The notes: generated from the letters alone by a model not told the origin. A stretch of 64,000 nt of DNA from JAJRPT01 sp964465945 (GCA_964465945.1 CAYXMM010000004.1:124001-188000), one strand, 5' to 3'; positions 15,856 to 25,264 are shown, counted from the stretch's first letter. Numbers and translations: made by a program.

Positions 15856-15871
15856 ACATAATTATAAGTTA
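15856..15871 (+). repeat. right attachment-site repeat
   Basis: This is the second copy of the perfect 16-mer acataattataagtta. It lies 22 bases beyond the stop codon of the T9SS Asp-box protein, so integration did not disrupt a gene. Confidence 0.65.
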
Positions 15872-15893
15872 AGTTACAAATACAATAAATATT

Positions 15894-18800
15894 CTATTGT
15901 AAAATAGTAATCTTTTTATAAATCTTTTTACCTTTTGACTCAATAACAATAAAGTAAGTTCCAGATTCATATTGAGAAATATTAATGCTTTCTTCGTATT
16001 TATTAGAATTAAAAAGTAGCTTCCCATTTGTATTGAAAATTGAAATTTTAACTTGATTATTTAATTCAAGATTCTTCAATTTAATATTAATATGACTTGC
16101 TGTAGGATTTGGATAAACTATAATATCGCCTTCACTTAAATCAACTGATGTAGAATTTCTTGTTTTAAAAGAAAATACATCACTATATAATCCTTGTTTA
16201 TCGTTCCTAATTGCTGCTACTCTCCATTTATAGTTTCTGTTCTGGTCTAATTTTACGTTCAAACTATTAGTTGAAACGATTGTGTCAATTTTAGCATTAT
16301 TAAACACATTGATAAAGTTTAATTGAAATCTATATTTCTCTGCATTTGTAATTGGTATCCAAGATATATTAGTTTCAGTTGCAATTTCAGTCTGAGTATT
16401 TTTAGGAAGAATTGGAGAAGTGATACCCAAGAAAGTAGTAATATCAATTACTTCTGAATATTCACTCAATCCGCCTGCGTTTACGCTTGCAATTCTTGCA
16501 TAGTATTTTTTATAGTCTTGCTCTAAATTCTTTAATTTTAAACTATTTTCTTTTGAATAAAACTCTGCTTCAATATTTTTGAAATCTAAATCTTTTGAAA
16601 GTTCCACTTTGTAAATATTAGAGTTTTCGACTTTATTCCAATTTATTGTGAGTGTATCAAGAGCATCAACATAACTTTTCGTAGTAAGTGTTGGTTTGGA
16701 CAATGTTTCAGGTAAAGAATTTATAATAGAGCTAAATACTCCTTGAGAATAAGTCCCAACTGCAACAAAGCCATCAGTATATCGTGAATAAATTGAAGTT
16801 ACCCATGCAGCGCCAATAGTTTCTAATGCTTCTATCTGCCAAGGTGTATTTTCTCCTAACAAAATACTTGTTACAAACAAACCATCACTTGTTCCAGCAA
16901 GATAAAGGATTTTCTCACCAACAGGTAAGATTTCTACCCACTGCACTGCTGGACCTCCTCCTGAGCCATCTGCAAACTCTTCTAAAGTTCCAGAAATATC
17001 CACCCAATCTGTTCCTCCATTTGTTGAATGAAATATGGAACGCACATTATAGTTAGAATATACACAAATAATATTATCAGCATTTTTTGGATTAATTGCG
17101 ATACAATTAACATTCGCACCTTTAGGCATTTTATTTCCAGTAATCTCAATTGGAGTTGGATTACCCACATTTGCGTTATTGATTCTATATACTCTTCCGT
17201 TGCTTGTGCCATAATATACAATATTAGCAGGGTTTTTAGATACAGATACAGAAGAGATGACTTCACCTGCATAAGGACTTTCCCAATTATATTCTTTTAC
17301 GAAAGTGTTTGATAATGAATCCCAACCTTGTGTAATTGAATCTTTTTCACCAGAAAGTTTAATTTTAGTAAGTTCAGATTGTCTCCATAAAATTCCTCCA
17401 CCAGAAAGATATAAATAATCATTATTATTAGGGTCTAAGGCGAAAGGAGTGTTCCATTGAAAATCTCGCCCACCAATTGGGTCTATTCTTCTTGTTTTTA
17501 CAATATTTCCAGCATTATCTAATTCACTTTTCCATATTCTAATTTTCGGTTGAGGTGTTGAATTTTGAGATGTGATAATAAATGAGTTATCGTTAGCAAT
17601 TTCGCTGTTAAAGCCATCGCCTTTCAACACGTCAGTCCAAATATGCTTAGAATCGTTTATATTTGTATATAATGAACCATTATCTTGCATTCCACCAAGA
17701 ATATTATAGTTTCCGTCAATTCCTTTTGCTATACCAACATCATAGAATTGTGTAGTGTAAAAACCATTATTTAAAGAAATCCATTCGACATTATTAGCAA
17801 AAACATTTAAAGTTTTATGTATACCGCCATCGGTTCCTGAGAACATTATATTTGGGTTACTTTTTGAAAACAGAAACTCATGAACATCGGAGTGATGATT
17901 AGGATATCTATACTCATAAACACATGATTCATTTGGACAAGTTCCACCAATTAAAGTTAAATTATTTGACGTGGTAAATCCATCTGTAGACCTCCAAACA
18001 TTTACATCTCCTAAAAATATAGTATTTGGATTGTTTGGATGGACTTTAATCACCATATTATAGCCACCTTGTGAGTTTGTTTGTTGTCTAATAATTTGTG
18101 GCTTTGGTAAATTCTCAGATAAATCTGTCCATTCACCACCACTCGAAGATCCATCTGCACTTAAATATGTGTATTTAAAAAGTGAGTGATAGAGTTTATC
18201 CATTTGATGATTGAAAGTCTGTTTCCCTTCATTTTGGGTTAATGCAAAAAAGTATATTTCATTTTCGTTACTTGGATTAATTCCTAAAACAATTCTACTA
18301 TAATTTTGAGAATATCTATCATCGTTTATTCTTACCCAATCTTTTCCATTTTCAGATCTATATATACCATGAAGAGGAGCATTGTATTGCCCACTATTAG
18401 TATATTTGCTTAAGGTTGCATAAAAGATTCCTTGCGAAGTAACAGCGATTTCAGAATAAGCGGAGCTATTATTACCGAAGTTAGAACCTAATACTTTTGC
18501 CCAAGTTTCACCTGCATCGCTAGAACGTTGAATACCACCTAATGCTGTTGAAGCAATGATAACATCTTCACTAATGTCTGCTTTTGGGTCGACAACTAAT
18601 CTAAAAATAAAATCAAAAGGGTTATCCCAACCACCCCTATTATTACTTTTCACTGTTCCATTACAAACTGCCCAAGTTTCGCCATTATCAGTAGATTTAT
18701 AAATACCATAGCCATATCTGAATTTAGAATCAATTCTTTCGCCAGTCCCATAATACCAATTATTTTCTTTTCCAGGACGAGTATCTTGAACAAGAGATGT

Positions 18801-19256
18801 TACAGAATGATTATCTGCACCATTTGTAACTTTTCTCCAAGTATCACCACCATTTGTTGAAAGCCATAATCCACCGGCTGCACCTGCTGCTAATAATCTA
18901 TTTTCATCTCTAATATCATAAGCCATTGCTCTAACTCTTCCACCAATTTGGTATGGACCTCTAACATTCCAGTTATAACTTGAAAGCAATCCATTTTTAT
19001 TTTTAAATCGATTATTATAAAAATGTTCTTTAACGAATTGTTTTGATCTAATAACACTTTCAATAGGAACTTCTTTAGTATTAGGATCTTGTGTCAGCCG
19101 ATGAAAGTATTTATCCCTTTCTTTTGGAGAAACTTCACCATCATAATAATATTTCGACAATGAAGCATTGCTTTCTTTTTTAAAAGTTTCAACATTTACA
19201 ATACTTAAAAATAAAGTTGTTGCTAACGATATTGTAATAATAAATGATTTTAACAA
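15894..19256 (-). CDS. secreted Asp-box (BNR/VPS10-like) protein with type IX sorting tail
   Basis: A 1120-aa exported protein with an N-terminal signal peptide (about 1-24). Residues about 90-880 are a beta-propeller-type region with repeated Asp-boxes such as STNGGDTW, STDNGETW, SSDAGETW and STNGGTDW, as in sortilin/sialidase-like propellers. Two Fn3-like domains follow (about 880-1030). The C-terminal 80 residues (IIVYPNPTASHINIKL...NGKLLF...GTYFIVI) form a Por/T9SS type A sorting domain, so the protein should be secreted or anchored at the cell surface. It starts 11 bases after folK but is unlikely to be functionally linked. Its ligand or substrate is unknown. Confidence 0.85.
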   Translation of the reverse strand: MLKSFIITISLATTLFLSIVNVETFKKESNASLSKYYYDGEVSPKERDKYFHRLTQDPNTKEVPIESVIRSKQFVKEHFYNNRFKNKNGLLSSYNWNVRGPYQIGGRVRAMAYDIRDENRLLAAGAAGGLWLSTNGGDTWRKVTNGADNHSVTSLVQDTRPGKENNWYYGTGERIDSKFRYGYGIYKSTDNGETWAVCNGTVKSNNRGGWDNPFDFIFRLVVDPKADISEDVIIASTALGGIQRSSDAGETWAKVLGSNFGNNSSAYSEIAVTSQGIFYATLSKYTNSGQYNAPLHGIYRSENGKDWVRINDDRYSQNYSRIVLGINPSNENEIYFFALTQNEGKQTFNHQMDKLYHSLFKYTYLSADGSSSGGEWTDLSENLPKPQIIRQQTNSQGGYNMVIKVHPNNPNTIFLGDVNVWRSTDGFTTSNNLTLIGGTCPNESCVYEYRYPNHHSDVHEFLFSKSNPNIMFSGTDGGIHKTLNVFANNVEWISLNNGFYTTQFYDVGIAKGIDGNYNILGGMQDNGSLYTNINDSKHIWTDVLKGDGFNSEIANDNSFIITSQNSTPQPKIRIWKSELDNAGNIVKTRRIDPIGGRDFQWNTPFALDPNNNDYLYLSGGGILWRQSELTKIKLSGEKDSITQGWDSLSNTFVKEYNWESPYAGEVISSVSVSKNPANIVYYGTSNGRVYRINNANVGNPTPIEITGNKMPKGANVNCIAINPKNADNIICVYSNYNVRSIFHSTNGGTDWVDISGTLEEFADGSGGGPAVQWVEILPVGEKILYLAGTSDGLFVTSILLGENTPWQIEALETIGAAWVTSIYSRYTDGFVAVGTYSQGVFSSIINSLPETLSKPTLTTKSYVDALDTLTINWNKVENSNIYKVELSKDLDFKNIEAEFYSKENSLKLKNLEQDYKKYYARIASVNAGGLSEYSEVIDITTFLGITSPILPKNTQTEIATETNISWIPITNAEKYRFQLNFINVFNNAKIDTIVSTNSLNVKLDQNRNYKWRVAAIRNDKQGLYSDVFSFKTRNSTSVDLSEGDIIVYPNPTASHINIKLKNLELNNQVKISIFNTNGKLLFNSNKYEESINISQYESGTYFIVIESKGKKIYKKITILQ

Positions 19257-19267
19257 TTTACTACTCC

Positions 19268-19756
19268 TTAGTTTATGGAAACTACTTGTGAGTTGTCAAT
19301 ACACTCAACTAATAACTCATTAATTTCTTTATCAAAAATAGGATGAATCATATTTGGTTCAATTTCATTTGCTGGTTGTAAAACAAACATTCTTTCGTGC
19401 ATTCGTGGATGAGGAAGGATTAGTTCGTCTTTTTCTAAAACTAAATCTTCGTAAAGAAGCACATCTATGTCTATTTCTCTTTCCTTCCATTTTCCTCTGT
19501 CAATTCTACCTAACTCAATTTCTAAATTTTTAAGAATAAAGATTAAATTATTTGCAGAATGACTTGTAAATCCAGAAACGCACATATTTAGAAAATCTGG
19601 TTGATTAAACACACCAACTGGTGAAGTTTCATAAATATCTGATAATTTTATATTTTCCAATATTTTATAATTATTCAAATATTTAATTACATCTAATAAA
19701 TTTTTCTTTCTATCCCCTAAATTAGACCCTAAAGACAATAAAACTTTATTCTTCAC
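19268..19756 (-). CDS. folK: 2-amino-4-hydroxy-6-hydroxymethyldihydropteridine pyrophosphokinase
   Basis: A 162-aa protein that transfers pyrophosphate from ATP to hydroxymethyl-dihydropterin in folate synthesis. It shows LSLGSNLGDR at the N-terminus, YETSPVGVFNQPDF, and the HPPK signature region REIDIDVLLYED followed by LPHPRMHER. The start codon is GTG and lies inside the end of folB (11-base overlap). The folB-folK order matches consecutive pathway steps. Confidence 0.95.
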   Translation of the reverse strand: MKNKVLLSLGSNLGDRKKNLLDVIKYLNNYKILENIKLSDIYETSPVGVFNQPDFLNMCVSGFTSHSANNLIFILKNLEIELGRIDRGKWKEREIDIDVLLYEDLVLEKDELILPHPRMHERMFVLQPANEIEPNMIHPIFDKEINELLVECIDNSQVVSIN

Positions 19757-20123
19757 TTCTATCCATACTTTGTTCTATTTCAACATATTTTACAATTCTT
19801 CTCATAGGAACATTCATTTTTCTAATTCTAATAGTAGTTTTTTGTATTGCTTCAAACTTGTCTAATAAAGCATTTAGAACTTCATTTGCTAATGTTTCTA
19901 TTAAGTTATATCCTTCATTTGTTACAATCTCAGAAACAACAAAGACAACTTCTTCATAATTTACTGCAAAGTTAATATCATCATTTATAACAGCTTTTGT
20001 TGTGTCATAATATAAATCAATGTCAACTTGAAACTTGCCGCCGAGCTTTTTTTCTTCGTTTTTTACGCCGTGATATGCGTAAAACTCTAAGTTAGTAATG
20101 CATAATTTTGCTAATTTTTCCAT
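19746..20123 (-). CDS. folB: dihydroneopterin aldolase
   Basis: A 125-aa protein, normal length for FolB, which cleaves dihydroneopterin to hydroxymethyl-dihydropterin and glycolaldehyde. It has the opening NLEFYAYHGVKNEEKKLGG, the central EVVFVVSEIVTNEGYNLIET strand-helix region and the closing IRIRKMNVPM strand with the conserved lysine. It overlaps folK by 11 bases and follows the YyaL-type gene after 2 bases. Confidence 0.93.
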   Translation of the reverse strand: MEKLAKLCITNLEFYAYHGVKNEEKKLGGKFQVDIDLYYDTTKAVINDDINFAVNYEEVVFVVSEIVTNEGYNLIETLANEVLNALLDKFEAIQKTTIRIRKMNVPMRRIVKYVEIEQSMDRSEE

Positions 20124-20125
20124 TT

Positions 20126-22327
20126 TTATTTTTCTTTATCTTTAATTTCTAAATATTTTTTTATCAAATTTAAGTCATTTGTTGGATTTTCACAAGAATA
20201 ATTTTTACAAACATAAATAGTTAGTTTATTATCAATCTGATACATCATTTTAGTATAGTTTGCAATATTATTAATTTTATCATTATCATCCTCTTTCCAA
20301 ATAGTTGTAATATTTGGATTAAACTCATTGTTTATTAGTTTATTGACTTTTTGAATATTTCTTTCAGATTTTTCTCCAACAATAACGATTTCGTAATCAT
20401 TTCCATACGGAAATTGAGCGGCTATTAAAAATTGTGAAAATGAGGTTGGTGATTTTTTAACAAGAGTGTAAAAGGAATCAAGCATTTTATTGGCTATATT
20501 TTGATATGTTTCGTTTGCAGTGATTTTATTTAATACTAATAAATTCATTAGCATAATTGAGTTACCAGAAGGATTTGCCCCATCGTAAAATTCAATTTTC
20601 CTTACTAAAACATCATTATTATCTGAATGTGTAAAATAAAAGGCATTTTTGGTTTCCGAGTAGAATAATTGAATTGTTGAATTTGTTAAGTCAATAGCTT
20701 TTACCAAATATTCATTTCTATAAGTAAGTTGATATAAGTCAAGTAATGATTTTATATAAAAAGCGTAATCGTCTAAAAAACCCTCTTGATTAAAGGATTT
20801 ATTATTAACTAAATGTGATATTTTATTATTATTCATACACTTATTATTGATGTAATTTTCACATTTTATTGCAATTTTTAAGAAAGATAAGTCGTTTGTA
20901 GCTTTTGCATAATCACATAATGAACTAATAACTAAACTATTCCAATCGACCATAACCTTTTTATCTTTGAATGGATGGATTCGCTTTTCTCTTTCTTTAA
21001 ATAGTTTTAAATTTGATTGGTTTAATATTTTTAGAATATCTTCTTTATTTTTTGCAACTTCTTTGGCGATATTTGTTAAACTATCTTTTAGATAAATTAT
21101 ATTACCACCGGCTCCATGTCCGGCGACTTCTTCTTTATAGTTTCCATTTGAGTAAATATTATATATTTTGCAATAAAGTTCAGCATCATTTCCTAAAATC
21201 TTTTCAATTTCTTCTTTAGTCCATACATAAAATTTACCTTCAATACCTTCTGAATCGGCATCCTCAGCAGAGTAAAACACACCATCATCAGAGAGTAATT
21301 CTCTGGTAATATAATCAATAATATCCCTTGCTATATCTTTATATTTCTCATTTTTAGTAATACTATACAACTCAGAATATGCAGAAATTAAATTTGCTTG
21401 ATCATATAGCATTTTTTCAAAATGAGGAACTAACCATTGCTTATCAGTCGAATATCTGTGGAACCCTTTACCAATATGGTCATTTATTCCTCCTAAGCTC
21501 ATTTTCGTTAGAGTATTTTCTACCATTTCAAGAGCAAATCTATCATTGTTATCTTTTGCATATCTAATTAAGAATTTTAGCTGATGAGGTGATGGAAATT
21601 TGGGGCTGTTGCCAAAACCACCATACTTTTTATCATATAAATTTTCAAATTCATCAAAAGCGTCATCAAATATCTTTTTATTAAATGAACCTTGAGTTGT
21701 TGGGCTAGAAGCATTTTTTAAAGCATTTATTATATTTTCAGAGTTTTCATTGATTGATTCTCTATCATTTTTCCATACACTGTCAATTTTTGGAATTAAT
21801 TCAATCATTCCTAACCTACCAAACATTGATTTTGGAGGGAAATATGTACCAGCAAAAAAAGGTTTTTTATCAGGCGTCATAATGATTGTTAGGGGCCAAC
21901 CACCACTACCAGTTAGCATTTGGCAAACAGTCATATAAATATTATCAATATCAGGTCTCGCTTCTCTATCTACTTTTATATTAATAAAACTTTCGTTCAT
22001 TAACTTAGCAATTTCTTCATTTTCAAAGGATTCGTTTTCCATAACATGACACCAATGACAAGTGGAATAACCAATGGAAAGGAAAATAGGTTTGTCAAGT
22101 TTTTTTGCTAATTCAAATGCTTCTTCTGACCAAGGGAACCAATCAACTGGATTGTGAGCATGTTGAAGTAAATATGGGCTAGTTTCTTTAATTAGCCGAT
22201 TTGACTTTATACTTTCGGTTTTATTCTTATTCATTTTAATTTCTTGTGAGTAAATTATTTTTGTAAATGCAATTAATATGCAAATTATTATTAATTTTAA
22301 TTGAATTTTATTTAAAGTATTAATCAT
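20126..22327 (-). CDS. YyaL/spermatogenesis-associated protein 20-like thioredoxin-domain protein
   Basis: A 733-aa protein with a short N-terminal hydrophobic leader (about 10-27), which may export it. It continues with the DUF255 thioredoxin-like domain: RLIKETSPYLLQHAHNPVDW, then SIGYSTCHWCHVME with the Cys90-x2-Cys93 pair, and KVDREARPDID. The rest is an alpha/alpha-barrel similar to six-hairpin glycosidases or N-acylglucosamine epimerases (GGFGNSPKFPSP, HFEKMLYDQ, EDADSEG motifs). The family is widespread but its reaction is unknown; a redox or sugar-related function is usually suggested. It is followed directly by folB. Confidence 0.88.
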   Translation of the reverse strand: MINTLNKIQLKLIIICILIAFTKIIYSQEIKMNKNKTESIKSNRLIKETSPYLLQHAHNPVDWFPWSEEAFELAKKLDKPIFLSIGYSTCHWCHVMENESFENEEIAKLMNESFINIKVDREARPDIDNIYMTVCQMLTGSGGWPLTIIMTPDKKPFFAGTYFPPKSMFGRLGMIELIPKIDSVWKNDRESINENSENIINALKNASSPTTQGSFNKKIFDDAFDEFENLYDKKYGGFGNSPKFPSPHQLKFLIRYAKDNNDRFALEMVENTLTKMSLGGINDHIGKGFHRYSTDKQWLVPHFEKMLYDQANLISAYSELYSITKNEKYKDIARDIIDYITRELLSDDGVFYSAEDADSEGIEGKFYVWTKEEIEKILGNDAELYCKIYNIYSNGNYKEEVAGHGAGGNIIYLKDSLTNIAKEVAKNKEDILKILNQSNLKLFKEREKRIHPFKDKKVMVDWNSLVISSLCDYAKATNDLSFLKIAIKCENYINNKCMNNNKISHLVNNKSFNQEGFLDDYAFYIKSLLDLYQLTYRNEYLVKAIDLTNSTIQLFYSETKNAFYFTHSDNNDVLVRKIEFYDGANPSGNSIMLMNLLVLNKITANETYQNIANKMLDSFYTLVKKSPTSFSQFLIAAQFPYGNDYEIVIVGEKSERNIQKVNKLINNEFNPNITTIWKEDDNDKINNIANYTKMMYQIDNKLTIYVCKNYSCENPTNDLNLIKKYLEIKDKEK

Positions 22328-22357
22328 TTACTTTTATTAATTTAAAAAAAAAAAAAA

Positions 22358-22397
22358 GCATTCTCTAATAAAACTAAATTTGTTTTAAAGAGAATGC
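22358..22397 (-). terminator. rho-independent terminator after osmC-like gene
   Basis: GCATTCTCT (22358-22366) pairs with AGAGAATGC (22389-22397). On the minus strand the hairpin is followed by a run of about 14 T. It lies about 30 bases beyond the OsmC stop codon. Confidence 0.75.
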
Positions 22398-22428
22398 AAT
22401 TTAATATATTAATTTTTAATATTAATTA

Positions 22429-22848
22429 TTAATTAAGATTTGCATCTAATGTAATTGGAATGCTTAATGCTTTACTTATAGGACAATTATCTTTTGCTAT
22501 TGTAGCTATTTTAAGAAATTCATCTTTGCTGATGTTTGGAATGGTAGCATTAAGAATAAGATGGGAACTAACTAACTCAATTTTTTCTGGGTTCATTGTT
22601 ATTTCAGCTGTTACATCAATAGAATCTGGGGTATAACCATTTTGCCCTAAAAACAAGCTAAATGCCATAGCGAAACAACCAGCATGAGAAGCAGCAATTA
22701 ACTCATCGGGGTTGGTTCCTTGTGCGTCTTCAAACCTTGTTTTAAATGAGTATAATGAATTGTTTAAAACTTTACTTTTTGTTGTTAATTTACCACTACC
22801 TTCTTTGATTGAGCCATTCCATACAGCTTTTGCAATATGTTTTTTCAT
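22429..22848 (-). CDS. OsmC family peroxidase
   Basis: A 139-aa protein of the OsmC/Ohr family, which reduces organic hydroperoxides with two cysteines. Cys58 lies in AASHAGCFAMAFS and Cys122 in AKDNCPISKAL, both at the expected positions. The opening KAVWNGSIKEGSGKL matches the OsmC subgroup. It is flanked by a good terminator downstream and a 118-base gap upstream, so it is probably a single-gene unit. The thiol reductant is not identifiable here. Confidence 0.92.
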   Translation of the reverse strand: MKKHIAKAVWNGSIKEGSGKLTTKSKVLNNSLYSFKTRFEDAQGTNPDELIAASHAGCFAMAFSLFLGQNGYTPDSIDVTAEITMNPEKIELVSSHLILNATIPNISKDEFLKIATIAKDNCPISKALSIPITLDANLN

Positions 22849-22929
22849 TAGAAATTCCTTTCAAAAGTTATTAAATAAATACCAATAGATAGAGTTAGTA
22901 TCTAATGTATATATAGTTGTATAGACGAT

Positions 22930-22962
22930 TTTTCTACATTTTTAGTTTAAAAAAGTAGAAAA
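22930..22962. terminator. AT-rich hairpin directly after the truncated clpB
   Basis: TTTTCTAC (22930-22937) pairs with GTAGAAAA (22955-22962), with further A/T pairing inside. It begins 4 bases after the clpB stop on the minus strand. The trailing T run is weak, so termination is uncertain. Confidence 0.35.
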
Positions 22963-22966
22963 GAGT

Positions 22967-24271
22967 TTAATCTTGAATTTCTCTTAATAATGCTTGTTTT
23001 TCTATTTCAAGTTGACGAATTTTTCTTTGAATAGAATCTAATTCTTCAGGCATTGAGTCCATCTGCAACCTTAATTTACTTGCGGCTTCATCGATTAAGT
23101 CTATTGCTTTATCAGGAAGAAATCTATCACTTATATATCTATCTGAAAGTTCAGCGGCAGTTACAATAGCGGAATCTAAAATTTTAACACCGTGATGCAC
23201 TTCATAACGTTCTTTCAAACCTCTTAGTATTGATATAGTATCCTCAACGCTTGGCTCAGACACATAGACTTGTTGAAATCTTCTTTCAAGTGCAGCATCT
23301 TTTTCAATATGTTTTTGGTATTCATCAAGAGTTGTTGCTCCTATGCAGTGCAGGTTTCCTCTTGCGAGTTCAGGTTTTAATATATTTGCGGCATCCATTG
23401 AGCCAGTCGTTGCACCAGCACCAATTAACTGATGTATTTCGTCAATAAACAAAATTATCCTACCGTCACTTTCGACTACTTCTTTTATAATTTCTTTAAG
23501 CCGTTCTTCAAATTGACCACGGTAGCTTGTACCAGCAACTAAAGTTGCTACATCTAAGCTCACAACTTGTTTATCTTTTAGCATTTCAGGAACGTCACCT
23601 GAGACAATCCTTTGTGCTATTCCTTCTACGATTGCTGTTTTTCCAACACCTGGTTCTCCAACAAGCATTGGATTATTTTTAGTTCGACGAGATAATACTT
23701 GTAAAACTCTTCTAATTTCTTCTTCTCGACCTATTACTGGGTCGATTTTGCCTTTTTTTGCTTCATCAGTTAAATTTCTGCCAAATTTACTAAGAACTTG
23801 ATATTTATCTTCAGCGTTTTGGCTATCAACTTTTTTGTTTCCTCTAATATTTTCAATAGACTTAAGAACAACATCTTTTTTCAGCCCATATTTTTCTAAT
23901 ATGTTAGAGGTTGAGTTTTTTAGTTCAAGTAAAGCTAATAGCAAGTGTTCGACCGAAATAAAAGAATCTTTCATTTCATTTGAAATTCTTAAAGCAATAT
24001 CATAAATTTTTGATAAATTTGGAGATGCATAATAATTATCTACGTTTCCTACTTTTGGCAAATTAGATAATTCTTCATTAATTTTAATTTTGATTATTTT
24101 TAAATCAACATTTGATTTTTGTAAAATATCATAAATTAAGCCATTAGAATCTTGCACTAATGCTGCTAATAAGTGAATTGGCTCAATAGATTGATTATTG
24201 TAGCTTGCAGCTATATCTTTTGCATTTTGAAATATTTCTTGTGCTTTTATAGTTAGTTTATTTAGATTCAT
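22967..24271 (-). CDS. clpB: truncated ClpB-like chaperone: N-domain plus first ATPase domain only
   Basis: A 434-aa protein, where ClpB is normally about 860-880 aa. It contains the N-terminal double repeat (1-145), then NBD1 with Walker A GEPGVGKT (205-212), Walker B ILFIDEIH (Glu278) and arginine-finger region ALERRF (about 327-332). It ends with the first turns of the coiled-coil middle domain (RQLEIEKQALLREIQD). NBD2 and the rest of the middle domain are absent, and no continuation is found in any frame before osmC. A hairpin lies just after the stop. It may be half of a split ClpB with NBD2 elsewhere, or a dedicated short form. All visible catalytic residues are intact. Confidence 0.9.
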   Translation of the reverse strand: MNLNKLTIKAQEIFQNAKDIAASYNNQSIEPIHLLAALVQDSNGLIYDILQKSNVDLKIIKIKINEELSNLPKVGNVDNYYASPNLSKIYDIALRISNEMKDSFISVEHLLLALLELKNSTSNILEKYGLKKDVVLKSIENIRGNKKVDSQNAEDKYQVLSKFGRNLTDEAKKGKIDPVIGREEEIRRVLQVLSRRTKNNPMLVGEPGVGKTAIVEGIAQRIVSGDVPEMLKDKQVVSLDVATLVAGTSYRGQFEERLKEIIKEVVESDGRIILFIDEIHQLIGAGATTGSMDAANILKPELARGNLHCIGATTLDEYQKHIEKDAALERRFQQVYVSEPSVEDTISILRGLKERYEVHHGVKILDSAIVTAAELSDRYISDRFLPDKAIDLIDEAASKLRLQMDSMPEELDSIQRKIRQLEIEKQALLREIQD

Positions 24272-24295
24272 ATATCACCTACAAACAATAAAATA

Positions 24296-25264
24296 TTATA
24301 ATTCGCTATTTAAACCATTTAAAACAATAATTTCTTTTGCAACTGTCTTTCCTTCATCTGTGATTTCAAGACGATATTGCACTTTGTCCCCAACTTCTAA
24401 TTCATTGAAATCAAAATCAATTAGTGAAGTATAGTGAAAAAAAGCATTATCTGGTTCGTTTTTAATAAAACCGTATCCATCTTTGATAGTTAAAATTCTA
24501 CTAATAAACACATCTTTTTCTAAATTTGCAGACCTGTAATAATCTTCATCTTCGTCTTCTTCATAATAACTTTTTTGTTTAACAACCGATGTTTTTTTAA
24601 CTTGTTTTTCTGTAACATTTGGTACAAATAAATTATTAATTAATCCTTCGTTTTTCTTACCTTTATTTATTAAGTCGTGCATTTGAACTGGATAAGAAAC
24701 TTCTTCTAACAGGTATTGAGAAGTTTTAGTGTAATATTGTTTTCCATCTTCTCCGGTATATTCAAAATCCCAACTTAGGACCATAACTGATGTACCAAGA
24801 GTATTAAGTTTTCTTATTAGTGGGACATATTCCCCATCACCTGCAATTAGCACAAGCAAATCAAACTTTTTATATAATGCCATTTCATAAGCTTCGAGAG
24901 CCAACCATATCTCAATACCTTTATCTTGTTTTGATGTACCAAAAGTTTTTAAAGGCAAGTAATGAGTAGTAACTCCTTCATTCATTAATATTTCATCGAA
25001 TAATCGGTCGTAATATAATGCGCCATCTTTGTCTTTGGCTTCTTTTGCGGTAAGTCGTCCTCTAAAATAATGAGCATCAACAATTTGGCTTAATCTGTAA
25101 TTTGAATTATTTTGTTCGGCAAAGTATTTTCTAATAAATTCGTGTATTCCTTTTATAGATAATCTGCTTTTCCTATTATGTATATAATAATAGTAGTTAC
25201 TTACGTGATGGAGATAATTTCCATCGTAAAAAACTCCAATTCGAGTTAAGTTATTATTATTCAT
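24296..25264 (-). CDS. NYN-domain protein with C-terminal cold-shock domain
   Basis: A 322-aa fusion. Residues 1-190 form a NYN (LabA/Limkain-like PIN) nuclease domain, with RIGVFYDGNYLHH carrying the first acidic residue and LLVLIAGDGEYVPLI the later acidic cluster. A charged linker with a DE-rich run (about 228-245) follows. Residues 251-318 are a cold-shock OB fold with RNP1-like KDGYGFI and RNP2-like AFFHYTSL. The pairing suggests an RNase guided to single-stranded RNA by the CSD; this is inferred. It lies 2 bases after ispD and 24 bases before clpB. Confidence 0.85.
   Translation of the reverse strand: MNNNNLTRIGVFYDGNYLHHVSNYYYYIHNRKSRLSIKGIHEFIRKYFAEQNNSNYRLSQIVDAHYFRGRLTAKEAKDKDGALYYDRLFDEILMNEGVTTHYLPLKTFGTSKQDKGIEIWLALEAYEMALYKKFDLLVLIAGDGEYVPLIRKLNTLGTSVMVLSWDFEYTGEDGKQYYTKTSQYLLEEVSYPVQMHDLINKGKKNEGLINNLFVPNVTEKQVKKTSVVKQKSYYEEDEDEDYYRSANLEKDVFISRILTIKDGYGFIKNEPDNAFFHYTSLIDFDFNELEVGDKVQYRLEITDEGKTVAKEIIVLNGLNSEL

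Larger units (their letters stand above)
10843..15871. mobile_element. 5.03-kb integrated element, phage-satellite-like
   Basis: The element is bounded by a perfect 16-bp direct repeat (10843-10858 and 15856-15871), with a tyrosine integrase gene near the right repeat. Six genes all point left, in transcription order: integrase, unknown 384 aa, excisionase-like HTH, unknown 145 aa, gpII/X-like Rep, TerS-like. The order int / regulator / replication protein / terminase small subunit without terminase large subunit or capsid genes resembles phage-inducible chromosomal islands. It sits between the T9SS Asp-box gene and the 58-aa gene, with no tRNA at the site. The boundaries are seen; satellite lifestyle is inferred. 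Alternatives are an integrated rolling-circle plasmid or a decayed prophage. Confidence 0.7.

Noticed and set aside
22344..22357. Poly-A run as a phase-variable tract
   Set aside because: It is intergenic and serves as the T-run of the osmC-like gene terminator on the minus strand.
22849..22966. Frameshifted continuation of clpB
   Set aside because: All three frames after the stop were read; none resembles the ClpB middle domain or NBD2, and stops occur quickly.
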